64,000 nt of DNA. It comes from Burkholderiales bacterium (GTDB taxonomy: Bacteria; Pseudomonadota; Gammaproteobacteria; Burkholderiales; Burkholderiaceae_C). The translations under genes and the position numbers were made by a program. The DNA lies in contig JACPOI010000001.1 of NCBI GenBank assembly GCA_016185015.1, positions 1 to 64,000 on the forward strand, in the 5' to 3' direction. Numbering within the stretch: position 1 is the first letter of the stretch; the number at the start of each line of letters is the position of its first letter. The notes beneath the pieces are model-generated. The model was not told where the DNA came from. It saw only the letters and a program-made list of their open reading frames with translations, and ran no database searches. Shown in pieces: positions 25,881 through 33,591 of the stretch.

Positions 25881-26864
25881 TTACTTAGGGCGTGCGACCG
25901 ATTCCAGCGGGCGCTTGGCCATGGTCCACTCGTGCATGGAGCCGTCGTAGAGCTTGACCTGCTTGTTGCCCAGCAGTTCGGACATCACGAACCAGGTGCC
26001 CGAGGCTTGGTGGCCGGTGTTGCAGTATGCGATGGTCTGGGCCTGCGGGTCGGTGCCGCTCATCTTGAAGATGTCGCGGTAGGTGTCGGCACCCATGATG
26101 CGGGCGGCGTCGCCACCCTGGCTGGACATCAGCGTGGTGGGCACGTTGCGCGCGCCCTGCAGGTGGCCGAAGGCGCTCACGGAGCCGGGCTTGCTCAGGC
26201 CCAGGAAGGTGGCCGGGTCGCGCGCATCGATGAGCTGGGTCTTGGCGACCAGGGCCTTTTCCACATCGTCGGCCGTGGCGGCCAGCTCGGCGCTGCGGTC
26301 GGCCTTGGCCACCCAGTTGCCTTCGGCCGGCTTGGCGGCAGCGGTGCTGACCTCACGGCCTTCGGCGATCCAGCCGGCGGTGCCGCCGTTGAGCACGGCG
26401 ATGTTGTCTTCACCGTAGACCTTGAACTGCCAGTACAGGCGGGCGGCATCGTTGAAGTCGATCGGCTCCATGCCGGCCGACACGAGCACGACCGGGCGGC
26501 CAGCCTGTACGCCCCAGCCACGCACGAGTTTCTCGAAGTCGGCGCGCTCGGGGATCATGCCGCTGAGCTTGAGGCCGTTGAGGGTGCGCGTAACACGCAC
26601 GGTCTTGTTGTCCACGGGCACGGCGCCGTCGATGTGGCCGCCCAGATCCACCAGCGTCTTCTTGCCGGTCTTCTTGTCGGTCTCGAACTCGGGCGTGAGC
26701 GTGAAGGTCTTCTGGTTGCCGCGCACGTCGAGGATGGTGACGTCAGCGCGGTTTTTCGCGAGCCATTCTCCATCGACCACGGGGCCGGGCACGTTCAGGG
26801 CCAGGGCCCACTGGGACAGGCCCAGCAAGGCGGCGCCTGCGAGGTAACGGATTTGAGTCTTCAT
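25881..26864 (-). CDS. Periplasmic two-domain rhodanese (sulfurtransferase)
   Basis: A 327-residue exported sulfurtransferase with a signal peptide (LAGAALLGLSQWALA) and two rhodanese domains. The catalytic Cys is near residue 281 in TIAYCNTGHQAS, in the C-terminal domain; the N-terminal domain (VTILDVRG, later VVLVSAGMEP) lacks the cysteine, as in thiosulfate and 3-mercaptopyruvate sulfurtransferases. A GDAARIMGADTYRDIF loop precedes the active site. Start set at ATG 26862-26864 because SD AGGAG lies 6 nt upstream. In this context it probably moves sulfane sulfur between the locus proteins. Confidence 0.88.
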   Translation of the reverse strand: MKTQIRYLAGAALLGLSQWALALNVPGPVVDGEWLAKNRADVTILDVRGNQKTFTLTPEFETDKKTGKKTLVDLGGHIDGAVPVDNKTVRVTRTLNGLKLSGMIPERADFEKLVRGWGVQAGRPVVLVSAGMEPIDFNDAARLYWQFKVYGEDNIAVLNGGTAGWIAEGREVSTAAAKPAEGNWVAKADRSAELAATADDVEKALVAKTQLIDARDPATFLGLSKPGSVSAFGHLQGARNVPTTLMSSQGGDAARIMGADTYRDIFKMSGTDPQAQTIAYCNTGHQASGTWFVMSELLGNKQVKLYDGSMHEWTMAKRPLESVARPK

Positions 26865-26883
26865 CTGCATCTCCTGGTAGAAA

Positions 26884-27552
26884 TTATTGAGTCATAGGCC
26901 CGGCTGCCGACAAGGCATCCTGCGGCCAGTTCACGGGAAGGGAACTCCAGACGGCCACGCGCCGGTCGACCCTGGCCTGGGCCGGGGTCTGGTCATGGCG
27001 CGCGCAATGCCGCGCCAAGGCCGCATCACGCTGCAGCAGCATCTGGCGCAAGGGCTTGGCATAAACACGCACCATGTCGGCCAGCCACAGGCCGGCGCCA
27101 GCCAGCGGGCCGCGCAGGCGCAGCTCGAAGTGGGCCAGCTCGCGCACCAGCGAGCTGGCGGCCGCCCAGCGTTCGCCGGTGACCCACTGGTTGGTGGTGA
27201 ACCAGCACAGGGGCAGGCCGCGTGCGTCCAGCGCCAGGCCGGCGAAATGGGTCAGCTTGCCCTGCGGGCTGCGGCGGAACAGGTGGATGTGGCCATGCTC
27301 CTGCGGATGGCGCGCGCTGTCTTGCTCGGTGCGGTCATGCGCATGGAAATAGAACTGCCAGCGGCCGCTGCTGTCGATGGCGTCGTGACGCGGGTAGTGC
27401 GCCCAGACCTCGAAGCGTACGCTGCGCCCGATGAAGGGGAACAGCATGGAGCGCCCCTGGCGCGCCAGGCGCAGCTGCCGCGCGAGCGCACCGTGCGCGG
27501 CGCGCGCGGTGAGGTCAGGCGAGGCGGCTGCGGCCACGACAACTCCGATCAA
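26884..27552 (-). CDS. DUF6969-like protein
   Basis: A 222-residue protein of unknown function resembling DUF6969. Landmarks are WAHYPRHDAIDSSGRWQFYFHAHD and the histidine-rich EHGHIHLF near residue 90, then LALDARGLPLCWFTTNQWVTGE. The clustered His residues could bind metal, but no activity is established. It has no clear signal peptide and probably starts at TTG 27550-27552, overlapping the stop of the Cys-repeat gene by 4 bp, so the two are translationally coupled. That links it to the sulfur operon. Confidence 0.6.
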   Translation of the reverse strand: MIGVVVAAAASPDLTARAAHGALARQLRLARQGRSMLFPFIGRSVRFEVWAHYPRHDAIDSSGRWQFYFHAHDRTEQDSARHPQEHGHIHLFRRSPQGKLTHFAGLALDARGLPLCWFTTNQWVTGERWAAASSLVRELAHFELRLRGPLAGAGLWLADMVRVYAKPLRQMLLQRDAALARHCARHDQTPAQARVDRRVAVWSSLPVNWPQDALSAAGPMTQ

Positions 27553-27860
27553 CGGCTCTTCTTGTCAGCCTCGGGCGCGTTGTCGTCACCACTGCGACGG
27601 CGGCTCTTGCCGGCACAGGGGTTGCCCGCGCAGGGGTTGTCGGCACGGCTGCGGCGCTTGGAACCGGCGCAGGGGTTGCCGCTGCAGGGGTTGTCGGCGC
27701 GGCTGCGGCGTTTGCTGCCGGCACAGGGGTTGCCCGCGCAGGGATTGGCGGCACGCGCCGGAGTGTCGGCCGACTGCGCCACGGCGGCAACCGGCACGGC
27801 GCCCAGGGCGAGGGCCAGGGCCGAGACCAGCGGGGCCAGGGTGTTGCGGGGATGTTTCAT
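27549..27860 (-). CDS. Secreted NPCxG-repeat cysteine protein
   Basis: A 103-residue protein with a signal peptide (LAPLVSALALALGAVPVAAVAQ) and three tandem 18-residue repeats at 39-56, 57-74 and 75-92. Each has the form NPCxGNPCAG followed by a basic SKRRSRAD-like spacer. The six cysteines (41, 46, 59, 64, 77, 82) are paired five residues apart; there are no others. An acidic/basic tail follows. It may bind a metal or carry persulfide in the periplasm, but no function is established. It lies between two yeeE genes and the coupled DUF6969 and rhodanese genes. Confidence 0.7.
   Translation of the reverse strand: MKHPRNTLAPLVSALALALGAVPVAAVAQSADTPARAANPCAGNPCAGSKRRSRADNPCSGNPCAGSKRRSRADNPCAGNPCAGKSRRRSGDDNAPEADKKSR
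27585..27746 (-). repeat. Three 54-bp coding repeats (NPCxGNPCAG units)
   Basis: Three in-frame copies of about 54 bp encode residues 39-92 of the Cys-rich protein. The units are similar at DNA level, sharing a CAGGGGTTG core (plus strand) twice per unit. Slippage between units could vary the number of Cys pairs among strains. Confidence 0.75.
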
Positions 27861-27885
27861 GGAAAGTTCTCCTGAAAAAATTCGT

Positions 27886-28446
27886 TCAGACCTGACCGGC
27901 CGCACGCGCGCGGCGCTCGAACCAGCCCCCGAGCACGAACACACCCACGGCTGCGCCCACCATGGCGGCCAGCACCAGCCACTCGGGCACACCCAGCGCC
28001 TCGGGCAGACGGTCCCCCTTGGTGAATTCGCCGGCGGTCGTGAGCGCGTCGAACTGCGGGAAGAAACCGGCAAAGATGAAGGTACCGATGAACAGGCCAA
28101 CGAAGAACACCAGCGCGTCCAGACGGCCCGTCATCAGGCCCACGGCCGAGGTGCCGGGGCAATAACCGCCCACGGCAAAACCGGCGCCGATCAGCGCGCC
28201 GCCGGCGGCGATGGCCCACAGATAGGGGATGGGCACGTAGAGGCCTGCGGCTTCCACCAGGCCGGCCAGCTCCAGCACGTAGAGGCCGACCGCCGTGAAG
28301 ACGATGGCGCCGAACATGACCTTGAAGACCGACCAGTCGGTCAGGCGGAACTGGGCGGTGAGCTTGCAGCCGCTGCCGAAACCGGCGCGCTCAAGCACGA
28401 AACCGAAACCGAAGCCCAGCAGGATGGCGATGAAGGTCTCGATCAT
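27886..28446 (-). CDS. YeeE/YedE half-transporter, second subunit
   Basis: A 186-residue integral membrane protein of the YeeE/YedE sulfur-transport family with about four to five helices. Cysteines sit in the typical positions: GFGSGCKLTAQF near residue 27 and VGGYCPGTSAVG near residue 95. Half-size YeeE proteins usually work as pairs and move thiosulfate-like or sulfane-sulfur species across the inner membrane. It overlaps the upstream partner by 4 bp (ATGA) and is followed by the Cys-repeat gene. Substrate and direction are inferred from the family. Confidence 0.85.
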   Translation of the reverse strand: MIETFIAILLGFGFGFVLERAGFGSGCKLTAQFRLTDWSVFKVMFGAIVFTAVGLYVLELAGLVEAAGLYVPIPYLWAIAAGGALIGAGFAVGGYCPGTSAVGLMTGRLDALVFFVGLFIGTFIFAGFFPQFDALTTAGEFTKGDRLPEALGVPEWLVLAAMVGAAVGVFVLGGWFERRARAAGQV

Positions 28447-28979
28447 TTGACACCTCCACCACTCAGACGTGCGGCGATCAGGCCAGCGGCGAAAAACGCG
28501 CCGAGGAAAACGAAACCCGCCACGCTGAGCACGGCCGCGCCCGACAGGCCCACGCCGCTGGTGCAGCCGGCGGCGATGCGCGCGCCGAGGCCGGCCAGGA
28601 TGCCGCCGGCCAGCGCCTTGAGCAGGCGGCCGGTACGGCCGGCGCTGGCGGCGCCTTCGATGCGCCAGGCCAGACGGCCAGCCAGCCAGGCCGAGACCAG
28701 CGCGCCCAGGAAGACCCCCAGCACCTGCCAGCTGATCCACGAGGACAGCACGGCGCCGTCTTCGACCATGGGGCCGAGGTAATCATTGGCCAGCGTCCAC
28801 TGCGGCGCGGCGATGTCGCCCAGCCAGGCGGTGAGCCGGGTGGTGAAACCGGTGGCGCCCAGGCCATGGCCGGTCAGGATGAAGGTCAGCAGCAGCACCA
28901 CGCCCAGCGCGAGCGCGGCCAGCCAGGCCGGCCAGTAGGGCTTGCTGCCCGGCAGTTCACATGCATTGGAAATTTCCAC
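28443..28979 (-). CDS. YeeE/YedE half-transporter, first subunit
   Basis: A 178-residue membrane protein, partner of the downstream half-transporter. A signature IAAGCTSGVGLSG segment carries the conserved transport cysteine. Helices include WLAALALGVVLLLTFILTG, VLGVFLGALVSAWLAG and VAGFVFLGAFFAAGLIAA. GTG 28977-28979 is chosen as start because a full AGGAGG lies 4 nt upstream; ATG at 28997 is an in-frame alternative with no SD. It heads the operon downstream of a promoter with an embedded CsoR/CstR-like palindrome. Confidence 0.83.
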   Translation of the reverse strand: MEISNACELPGSKPYWPAWLAALALGVVLLLTFILTGHGLGATGFTTRLTAWLGDIAAPQWTLANDYLGPMVEDGAVLSSWISWQVLGVFLGALVSAWLAGRLAWRIEGAASAGRTGRLLKALAGGILAGLGARIAAGCTSGVGLSGAAVLSVAGFVFLGAFFAAGLIAARLSGGGVK

Positions 28980-29014
28980 TCGACCTCCTGCAACCATAGA
29001 TGATTCGACCCGCG

Positions 29015-29043
29015 AGGATATACCCCCAGGGGCTTATTGACAA
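29015..29043 (-). promoter_or_regulatory. yeeE operon promoter with embedded CsoR/CstR-like operator
   Basis: On the minus strand, TTGTCA (29038-29043) and TATCCT (29015-29020) are spaced by exactly 17 bp. The spacer holds an AT-flanked C-tract/G-tract dyad; on the plus strand it reads ATATACCCCCAGGGGCTTAT (29018-29037). This is the form of operators bound by CsoR-family repressors, including the persulfide sensor CstR. Repressor binding would block RNA polymerase directly. No CsoR-family gene is present in the window. Confidence 0.6.
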
Positions 29044-29104
29044 GCGAAGTATAGGCCGAATCGGCGCCGCTGCCGAGGGTGATGACCCGCGGGAAACGCC
29101 CGGC

Positions 29105-29575
29105 TCAGCGCAAGGTGGCGCGCGCCTGCGCCAGGCGCTGGTCGAGGTAGGCGCCGTAGAAATCGGGGATGTAACCACCCACCAGGCGCTCGGCCACCTC
29201 GGCACCATCTCGCCCGAAGAAGAGCACGGTGGGCGCGATGCGGATCTTCCATAACCGCACCAGGTCGTCGTGTGTCACGGCCTTGCCGCTGAAATCCAGC
29301 ACCCGGGTGCGGCTGCGCATGTCCACCTGCGCCACGTGCAGGCCTTCCTGCTCATGCATCGGCGCCAGATAGTTGTTGCGCGCGATCTTGCAGAAAGGGC
29401 AGCCCTCCAGGCTCACCATGACCACCAGCGGTTCCCGCCGGGCCAGCGCAGAGGCCAGCTCATCCTTGAGGTCGTGCGCCGCCGGCAACTCGGCCGCCTG
29501 CGCCGTGCCCAGGGCCAGCGGCAGTGCAGCCGCCGCCAGCAGCAGGTCGCGCCGTGCGAAACCCGGGCGCTTCAT
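29105..29575 (-). CDS. SoxW-like periplasmic thioredoxin
   Basis: A 156-residue thioredoxin-fold protein. The N-terminus has a Tat-like signal (FARRDLLLAAAALPLALG). The redox motif CPFC at residues 59-62 follows VVMVSLEG, and the cis-Pro loop is IAPTVLFFG. It resembles SoxW/thioredoxin-like proteins that keep sulfur-oxidation thiols reduced in the periplasm. It overlaps the SoxH-like gene by 4 bp, so the two are coexpressed. It ends 62 bp from the yeeE operon promoter and could be cotranscribed into it. Confidence 0.82.
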   Translation of the reverse strand: MKRPGFARRDLLLAAAALPLALGTAQAAELPAAHDLKDELASALARREPLVVMVSLEGCPFCKIARNNYLAPMHEQEGLHVAQVDMRSRTRVLDFSGKAVTHDDLVRLWKIRIAPTVLFFGRDGAEVAERLVGGYIPDFYGAYLDQRLAQARATLR

Positions 29576-30540
29576 TTGTCGCCCTCCTGCTCCAGCAGCA
29601 GGTAGGTGTTGTAGGCGTTCATGCGGTTGGCCACGCGGAACAGGGGCAGGTGCTCGAACTCGCTCCAGTCGGTGTTCTTGTAGGCATCGTCGAAGGGCTC
29701 CAGGTTGGCGGCGGCCTTGCCCATGCTGGCACGCAGGTAGCGCAGGTAGTCACGCGTGAGCTGCATGTCCTTGCGCGCCTCATGCGAGAGCGGGCCGTGT
29801 CCGGGCACGATGACACCGGCGTCGAAGGTCAGCAGTTTTTCCAGCGCGAGGATCCAGTGCCGGCTGTCGGCCTTGCCCACATAGGGAATGCGGCTGCGAA
29901 ACACCAGGTCGCCGGCGAACAGCACTTTCTCGCCGGGCAGGTAGACGACCAGGTCTTCCGGGGTGTGCGAGGGACCGACGATCCTGATCTGGAACTCCAC
30001 ACCGCCGATTGTCAGCGTCTTGTCGCCCGCCAGCCACTCGTCGGCCTCGACCAGGCGGGTCTCGTCGTTGACCCAGGGGGCCAGCTCGACACGCGAGGCC
30101 TCCAGCCGCAGGCGGGCGGTCTCGGAATTCATGTACTCCCTGGCCGCGCCATGGGCGATGATGCGCGCGCCCTGGGCCTTGAAGGCCTGCAGGCCATAGA
30201 TGTGGTCAGCGTGGTAGTGGGTGACGATCACGTGCGTGACGGGCCGGGGGGTGACCTTGCGGATCTCGGCCAGCAGCCGCTCGGCCAGTGCCGGCGAGCC
30301 CAGCGCGTCGATCACGACCACGCCGGCCGGCGTGACCACAAAAGCCGCGTTGGAGATGAAGTTCTGGTTGGCGGGCGAGCCCAGGGCCGAGACGCCCTCG
30401 ACATACCAGGCCGAGGGCGACACCTGCTGCGCCACCATGGCCGGCCCTTCGGCCCGGGCCCCGGCCGCCAGCGACAGGGCCAGCGCGGCCACCATCAGCC
30501 TCGCAGCCCAGCGGGCCGCATCCATTCCACGTGTACGCAT
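29572..30540 (-). CDS. SoxH-like periplasmic metallo-beta-lactamase-fold hydrolase
   Basis: A 322-residue protein with a signal peptide (LMVAALALSLAAGARA) and a metallo-beta-lactamase domain. The metal motif THYHADH is at residues 107-113, with further ligands in GPSHTPEDLVVYLPGEKVLFAGD and VIVPGHGPLS. Relatives sit in sox and quinoprotein-relay gene sets and are described as SoxH-like; thiol-sulfonate or glyoxalase-II-type hydrolysis is suspected. Start at ATG 30538-30540 with GGAG 5 nt upstream. It is divergent from a full-length YeeE gene. Confidence 0.82.
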   Translation of the reverse strand: MRTRGMDAARWAARLMVAALALSLAAGARAEGPAMVAQQVSPSAWYVEGVSALGSPANQNFISNAAFVVTPAGVVVIDALGSPALAERLLAEIRKVTPRPVTHVIVTHYHADHIYGLQAFKAQGARIIAHGAAREYMNSETARLRLEASRVELAPWVNDETRLVEADEWLAGDKTLTIGGVEFQIRIVGPSHTPEDLVVYLPGEKVLFAGDLVFRSRIPYVGKADSRHWILALEKLLTFDAGVIVPGHGPLSHEARKDMQLTRDYLRYLRASMGKAAANLEPFDDAYKNTDWSEFEHLPLFRVANRMNAYNTYLLLEQEGDK

Positions 30541-30631
30541 TCCAACTCCAAAACGGGGTCGCAGGCCCTGTCCCAAGCCACCTTGCCTTGAGATGGGTCA
30601 AGCCCTTAGGATGCAATTATGTTTAGCATCC

Positions 30632-30655
30632 AATATAAGCATTTACTAAATTATG
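30632..30655. promoter_or_regulatory. AT-rich ArsR-type box 1 (SoxH-like/YeeE divergent region)
   Basis: AATATAAGCATTTACTAAAT, ending in TATG, lies 11 bp before the YeeE start codon. It matches the box in front of the arsR gene (34484-34507) at about 15 of 24 positions, consensus AATATAAGnAnnTnCTnAnTT. ArsR-family persulfide sensors bind imperfect AT-rich dyads of this size. Assignment to the local regulator is inferred. Confidence 0.5.
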
Positions 30656-30665
30656 ATGCAGCTTC

Positions 30666-31772
30666 ATGAACCTGGCAACACTTCTTGAGCAGCATGGCGA
30701 AAGCCTGGCGCTCGCCATCGGCGGCGGCGTGATCGGCGTGCTGTTCGGCTTTTTCGCCCAGCGCTCCAAGTTCTGCCTGCGCGCCGCCACCATCGAGTTC
30801 TGGCACCGCAAGTTCGGCGAGAAGCTCTCGGTCTGGCTGCTGGCCTTCTCCACCGCCGTGGTGCTGGTGCAGGGGCTGATCGTGCTGCACGCGCTGGACA
30901 CCAGCACGGCACGCCAGATCGCCGCGCGCGGCAGCCTGTCGGGCGCGCTGATCGGCGGCCTGCTGTTCGGTGCCGGCATGATCATGACGCGCGGCTGCGC
31001 CAGCCGCCTGCTGGTGCTGTCGGCCAACGGCAACCTGCGCGCCCTGCTCTCGGGCCTGATCTTCGCCGTCACGGCCCAGGCCGCACTATCGGGCGCGCTG
31101 GCGCCGCTGCGTCTGCACATCAGCAGCTGGTGGACGGTGGAAGGCGGGCCGACCCGCGACCTGCTGGCCATCACCGGCATCGGTCATTGGGGTGGCTTGG
31201 CCTTCGGCCTGCTGTGGTTCGCCGCCGCGCTCTACTTCGCCATGCGCAGCGGCTGGGGCCTGTGGAAATGGGTGGGCGGTATCGGCACCGGCCTGGCAGT
31301 GGCCGCGGGCTGGTGGTACACCTACCTGATCTCGTCCAACAGCTTCGGCGTGGTGCAGGTGCAGGGCCTGACCTTCAGCGGGCCCTCGGCCGAGTGGCTG
31401 ATGCGCGTGCTGTCCGCGCCGGCGCCGCACATCGGCTTCGACTTCGGCCTGCTGCCCGGTGTGTTCGCCGGCTCCTTCATCGGCGCCCTGGTGGGCCGGG
31501 AGTTCAAGCTTGAAGGCTTCAAGGACGGCTACAGCATGCGCCGCTACATCGCGGGTGCCATCCTCATGGGCTTCGGCTCCATGCTGGCCGGCGGCTGCGC
31601 CGTGGGTGCGGGCATGACGGGTGGCTCGGTATTCGCCCTCACGGCCTGGCTGGCGCTGATCGGCATGTGGGCCGGTGCCGGCCTCACCGACCGGTTGATG
31701 GACAGCCAGAGCACCACGCACCAGACCAGCGAACGGGTGACCGGTACACAGGCCAATATGAAGGCGCCCTGA
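30666..31772 (+). CDS. Full-length YeeE/YedE (TsuA-like) sulfur transporter
   Basis: A 368-residue polytopic membrane protein containing both halves of the YeeE/YedE fold. Conserved cysteines are Cys37 in QRSKFCLRA, the MTRGCASRLL Cys in the first half, and LAGGCAVGAGMTGG in the second. TsuA of this family imports thiosulfate through a chain of cysteines. Here uptake of thiosulfate or a related sulfur species is likely. It is divergent from the SoxH-like gene and carries an ArsR-type box at its promoter. Its presence beside a split pair suggests two transport routes. Confidence 0.88.
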   Translation: MNLATLLEQHGESLALAIGGGVIGVLFGFFAQRSKFCLRAATIEFWHRKFGEKLSVWLLAFSTAVVLVQGLIVLHALDTSTARQIAARGSLSGALIGGLLFGAGMIMTRGCASRLLVLSANGNLRALLSGLIFAVTAQAALSGALAPLRLHISSWWTVEGGPTRDLLAITGIGHWGGLAFGLLWFAAALYFAMRSGWGLWKWVGGIGTGLAVAAGWWYTYLISSNSFGVVQVQGLTFSGPSAEWLMRVLSAPAPHIGFDFGLLPGVFAGSFIGALVGREFKLEGFKDGYSMRRYIAGAILMGFGSMLAGGCAVGAGMTGGSVFALTAWLALIGMWAGAGLTDRLMDSQSTTHQTSERVTGTQANMKAP

Positions 31773-31835
31773 AATCTGCATGCGGCTCCTGGGTCTCTGA
31801 GGGTAAACACCCGGGATAATCAAGCTGACGACTCG

Positions 31836-31858
31836 CTAAATTAGTTGTCATTGATATT
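31836..31858. promoter_or_regulatory. AT-rich ArsR-type box 2 (fccAB promoter region)
   Basis: Read on the minus strand this is AATATCAATGACAACTAATT, ending in TAG. It shares AATATnA and ACTAAnTTA with box 1 at the same spacing, in inverted orientation. It lies 22 bp before the fccA-like start codon. It is the weakest of the three boxes on the AATATAAG half. Confidence 0.4.
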
Positions 31859-31880
31859 TCTTCAGTCAGAGGAGCACTTC

Positions 31881-32207
31881 ATGCGATTCACTCCATTCCT
31901 GGCGGCCCTGCTGCTGCTGGGCAGCTACGCCGGCAGCGCCACCGCTGCCACGCCGCAGGACACCGTCAAGCTGCACCAGCGTGCACTGGCCGCCACCTGC
32001 GCCAACTGCCACGGCACCGAAGGCCGCACCACCGAAGGTTCGGCCATCCCCTCGCTGGCCGGCATGCCGCGTGAATACATGGTGGCGCAGATGAAGGCCT
32101 TCCGCGAAGGCACGCGTCCGGCCACCGTGATGCACCAGCTGAGCAAGGGACTGACCGACCAGCAGATCGAGACCGTCTCCACCTATTTCTCGACCCTCAA
32201 GCGCTGA
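31881..32207 (+). CDS. fccA: Cytochrome c subunit of flavocytochrome c sulfide dehydrogenase
   Basis: A 108-residue exported cytochrome c with a signal peptide ending near GSATA. It has a single heme site CANCH at residues 40-44. It is monoheme, smaller than the diheme FccA of Allochromatium. A Met-rich C-terminal part (EYMVAQMKAF, VMHQLS) supplies the likely axial Met. SD AGAGGAG precedes ATG 31881. Its position 16 bp before the flavoprotein gene indicates that it accepts electrons from FccB during sulfide oxidation. Confidence 0.85.
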   Translation: MRFTPFLAALLLLGSYAGSATAATPQDTVKLHQRALAATCANCHGTEGRTTEGSAIPSLAGMPREYMVAQMKAFREGTRPATVMHQLSKGLTDQQIETVSTYFSTLKR

Positions 32208-32223
32208 GCAGGAGACCAGAACC

Positions 32224-33507
32224 ATGAAACGACGCAGTTTTGTACAAGCTTCGCTGGCCCTCGGCACCGTGGGCTCCCTGTCGATGGTGGGTTGCGCCAG
32301 CACCGCCACCCTGCCCGCCAAGGCCAAGGTGGTGGTGATCGGCGGCGGCTACGGTGGCGCCACCGCCGCCAAATACGTGCGCATGCTCTCCAACTACCAG
32401 ATCGACGTGGTGCTGGTGGAGCCCAACGACAGCTTCATCTCCTGCCCGATCTCCAACCTGGTGATCGGTGGCTCCAAGACCATGGGCGACATCACCACGC
32501 CCTATGACAACCTCAAGAGCAAGCATGGCGTGATCCACGCGCGCGACCGTGTCACGGACATCGACCGCAGTAAGAAGACGGTCACGCTGGCCGGCGGCGC
32601 CACCCTCGGCTACGACAAGCTGATCGTCTCGCCCGGCGTCGACATGATGTGGGGCAGCATCGCCGGCCTGAAGGACGCCAGCGCCTCGGGCCAGATCCTG
32701 CAGGCCTGGAAGGCCGGCCCCGAGACCGCAGCCCTGCGTCGCCAGCTCGAAGCCATGCCCGACGGCGGCGTCTACGCCATCACGGTCCCGCTGGCGCCCT
32801 ACCGCTGCCCGCCCGGCCCCTACGAGCGCGCCAGCCAGGTGGCCAGCTACTTCAAGAAGGCCAAGCCGAAATCCAAGGTGCTGATCCTGGACGCCAACCC
32901 GGACGTCACCTCCAAGGGCCCGCTGTTCAAGAAGTTCTGGGCCGAGAACTATGCCGGCATGCTGGAGTTCCGCGGCAACCACAAGGCCATCGCCGTGGAT
33001 GCGAAAACGAAGACCGTCAAGTTCGAAACTTCGGATGACGTGAAAGCCGATGTGCTCAACGTGCTGCCGGACATGAGCGCGGGCCTGATCGCCATGCAGT
33101 CGGGCCTGGCCAATGCCAACGGCCGCTGGTGCAGCGTGAACTACCAGACCTTCGAGTCCACCGTTGCCAAGGACGTCCACGTCATCGGCGACTCGGTGCT
33201 CGCCGCACCGGCCATGCCCAAGTCCGGCCACATGGCCAACTCGCACGGCAAGGTGGTGGCCGCGGCCGTGGTGGCCCAGCTCTCGGGCCTGGAGGTGAAC
33301 CCGCAGCCTCTGCTGACCAACACCTGCTATAGCTTCGTCAATGACAAGCTGGTGGTGCACGTGGCCTCGGTCCACCAGTACGTCGCCGAGGAAAAGACCT
33401 TCAAGACCGTCCCCGGTTCGGGTGGCGTGTCCAGCGCCCCCAACGAGCTCGAGGGTATCTACGCCATGAACTGGGCGCAGAACATCTGGGCGGATACACT
33501 GCTTTGA
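32224..33507 (+). CDS. fccB: Flavoprotein subunit of flavocytochrome c sulfide dehydrogenase
   Basis: A 427-residue FAD-dependent enzyme that oxidises sulfide to sulfane sulfur. A Tat-type signal (RRSFVQASLALG) precedes the FAD-binding GGGYGGATAAKY near residue 40. Cys74 in SFISCPISNL lies where FccB binds FAD covalently, and Cys195 (APYRCPPGPYERA) and Cys368 (NTCYSF) match the active-site disulfide pair. The C-terminal FCSD domain extends to residue 427. The signal also carries an MVGCA lipobox-like stretch. It is the catalytic core of the sulfur locus. Confidence 0.92.
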   Translation: MKRRSFVQASLALGTVGSLSMVGCASTATLPAKAKVVVIGGGYGGATAAKYVRMLSNYQIDVVLVEPNDSFISCPISNLVIGGSKTMGDITTPYDNLKSKHGVIHARDRVTDIDRSKKTVTLAGGATLGYDKLIVSPGVDMMWGSIAGLKDASASGQILQAWKAGPETAALRRQLEAMPDGGVYAITVPLAPYRCPPGPYERASQVASYFKKAKPKSKVLILDANPDVTSKGPLFKKFWAENYAGMLEFRGNHKAIAVDAKTKTVKFETSDDVKADVLNVLPDMSAGLIAMQSGLANANGRWCSVNYQTFESTVAKDVHVIGDSVLAAPAMPKSGHMANSHGKVVAAAVVAQLSGLEVNPQPLLTNTCYSFVNDKLVVHVASVHQYVAEEKTFKTVPGSGGVSSAPNELEGIYAMNWAQNIWADTLL

Positions 33508-33514
33508 CACTGCC

Positions 33515-33565
33515 GGGCCCGGTGGCACACCGGGCCCCTCCCTGCCGGCGCTGGCCGGCTTTTTT
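33515..33565 (+). terminator. Tandem-hairpin terminator after fccB
   Basis: GGGCCCGGTG at 33515-33524 pairs perfectly with CACCGGGCCC at 33528-33537 (3-nt loop). A second hairpin, GCCGGC-GCTG-GCCGGC at 33544-33559, is followed by six T residues. The second is a standard intrinsic terminator; the first may protect the 3' end or reinforce it. Confidence 0.8.
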
Positions 33566-33591
33566 CTTGCCAACGAATTCAGGAGTTGCTC

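Noticed and set aside
27585-27746. Possible CRISPR-like direct repeats
   Set aside because: The units are in-frame, contiguous 54-bp coding repeats without spacers, and no cas genes are present.
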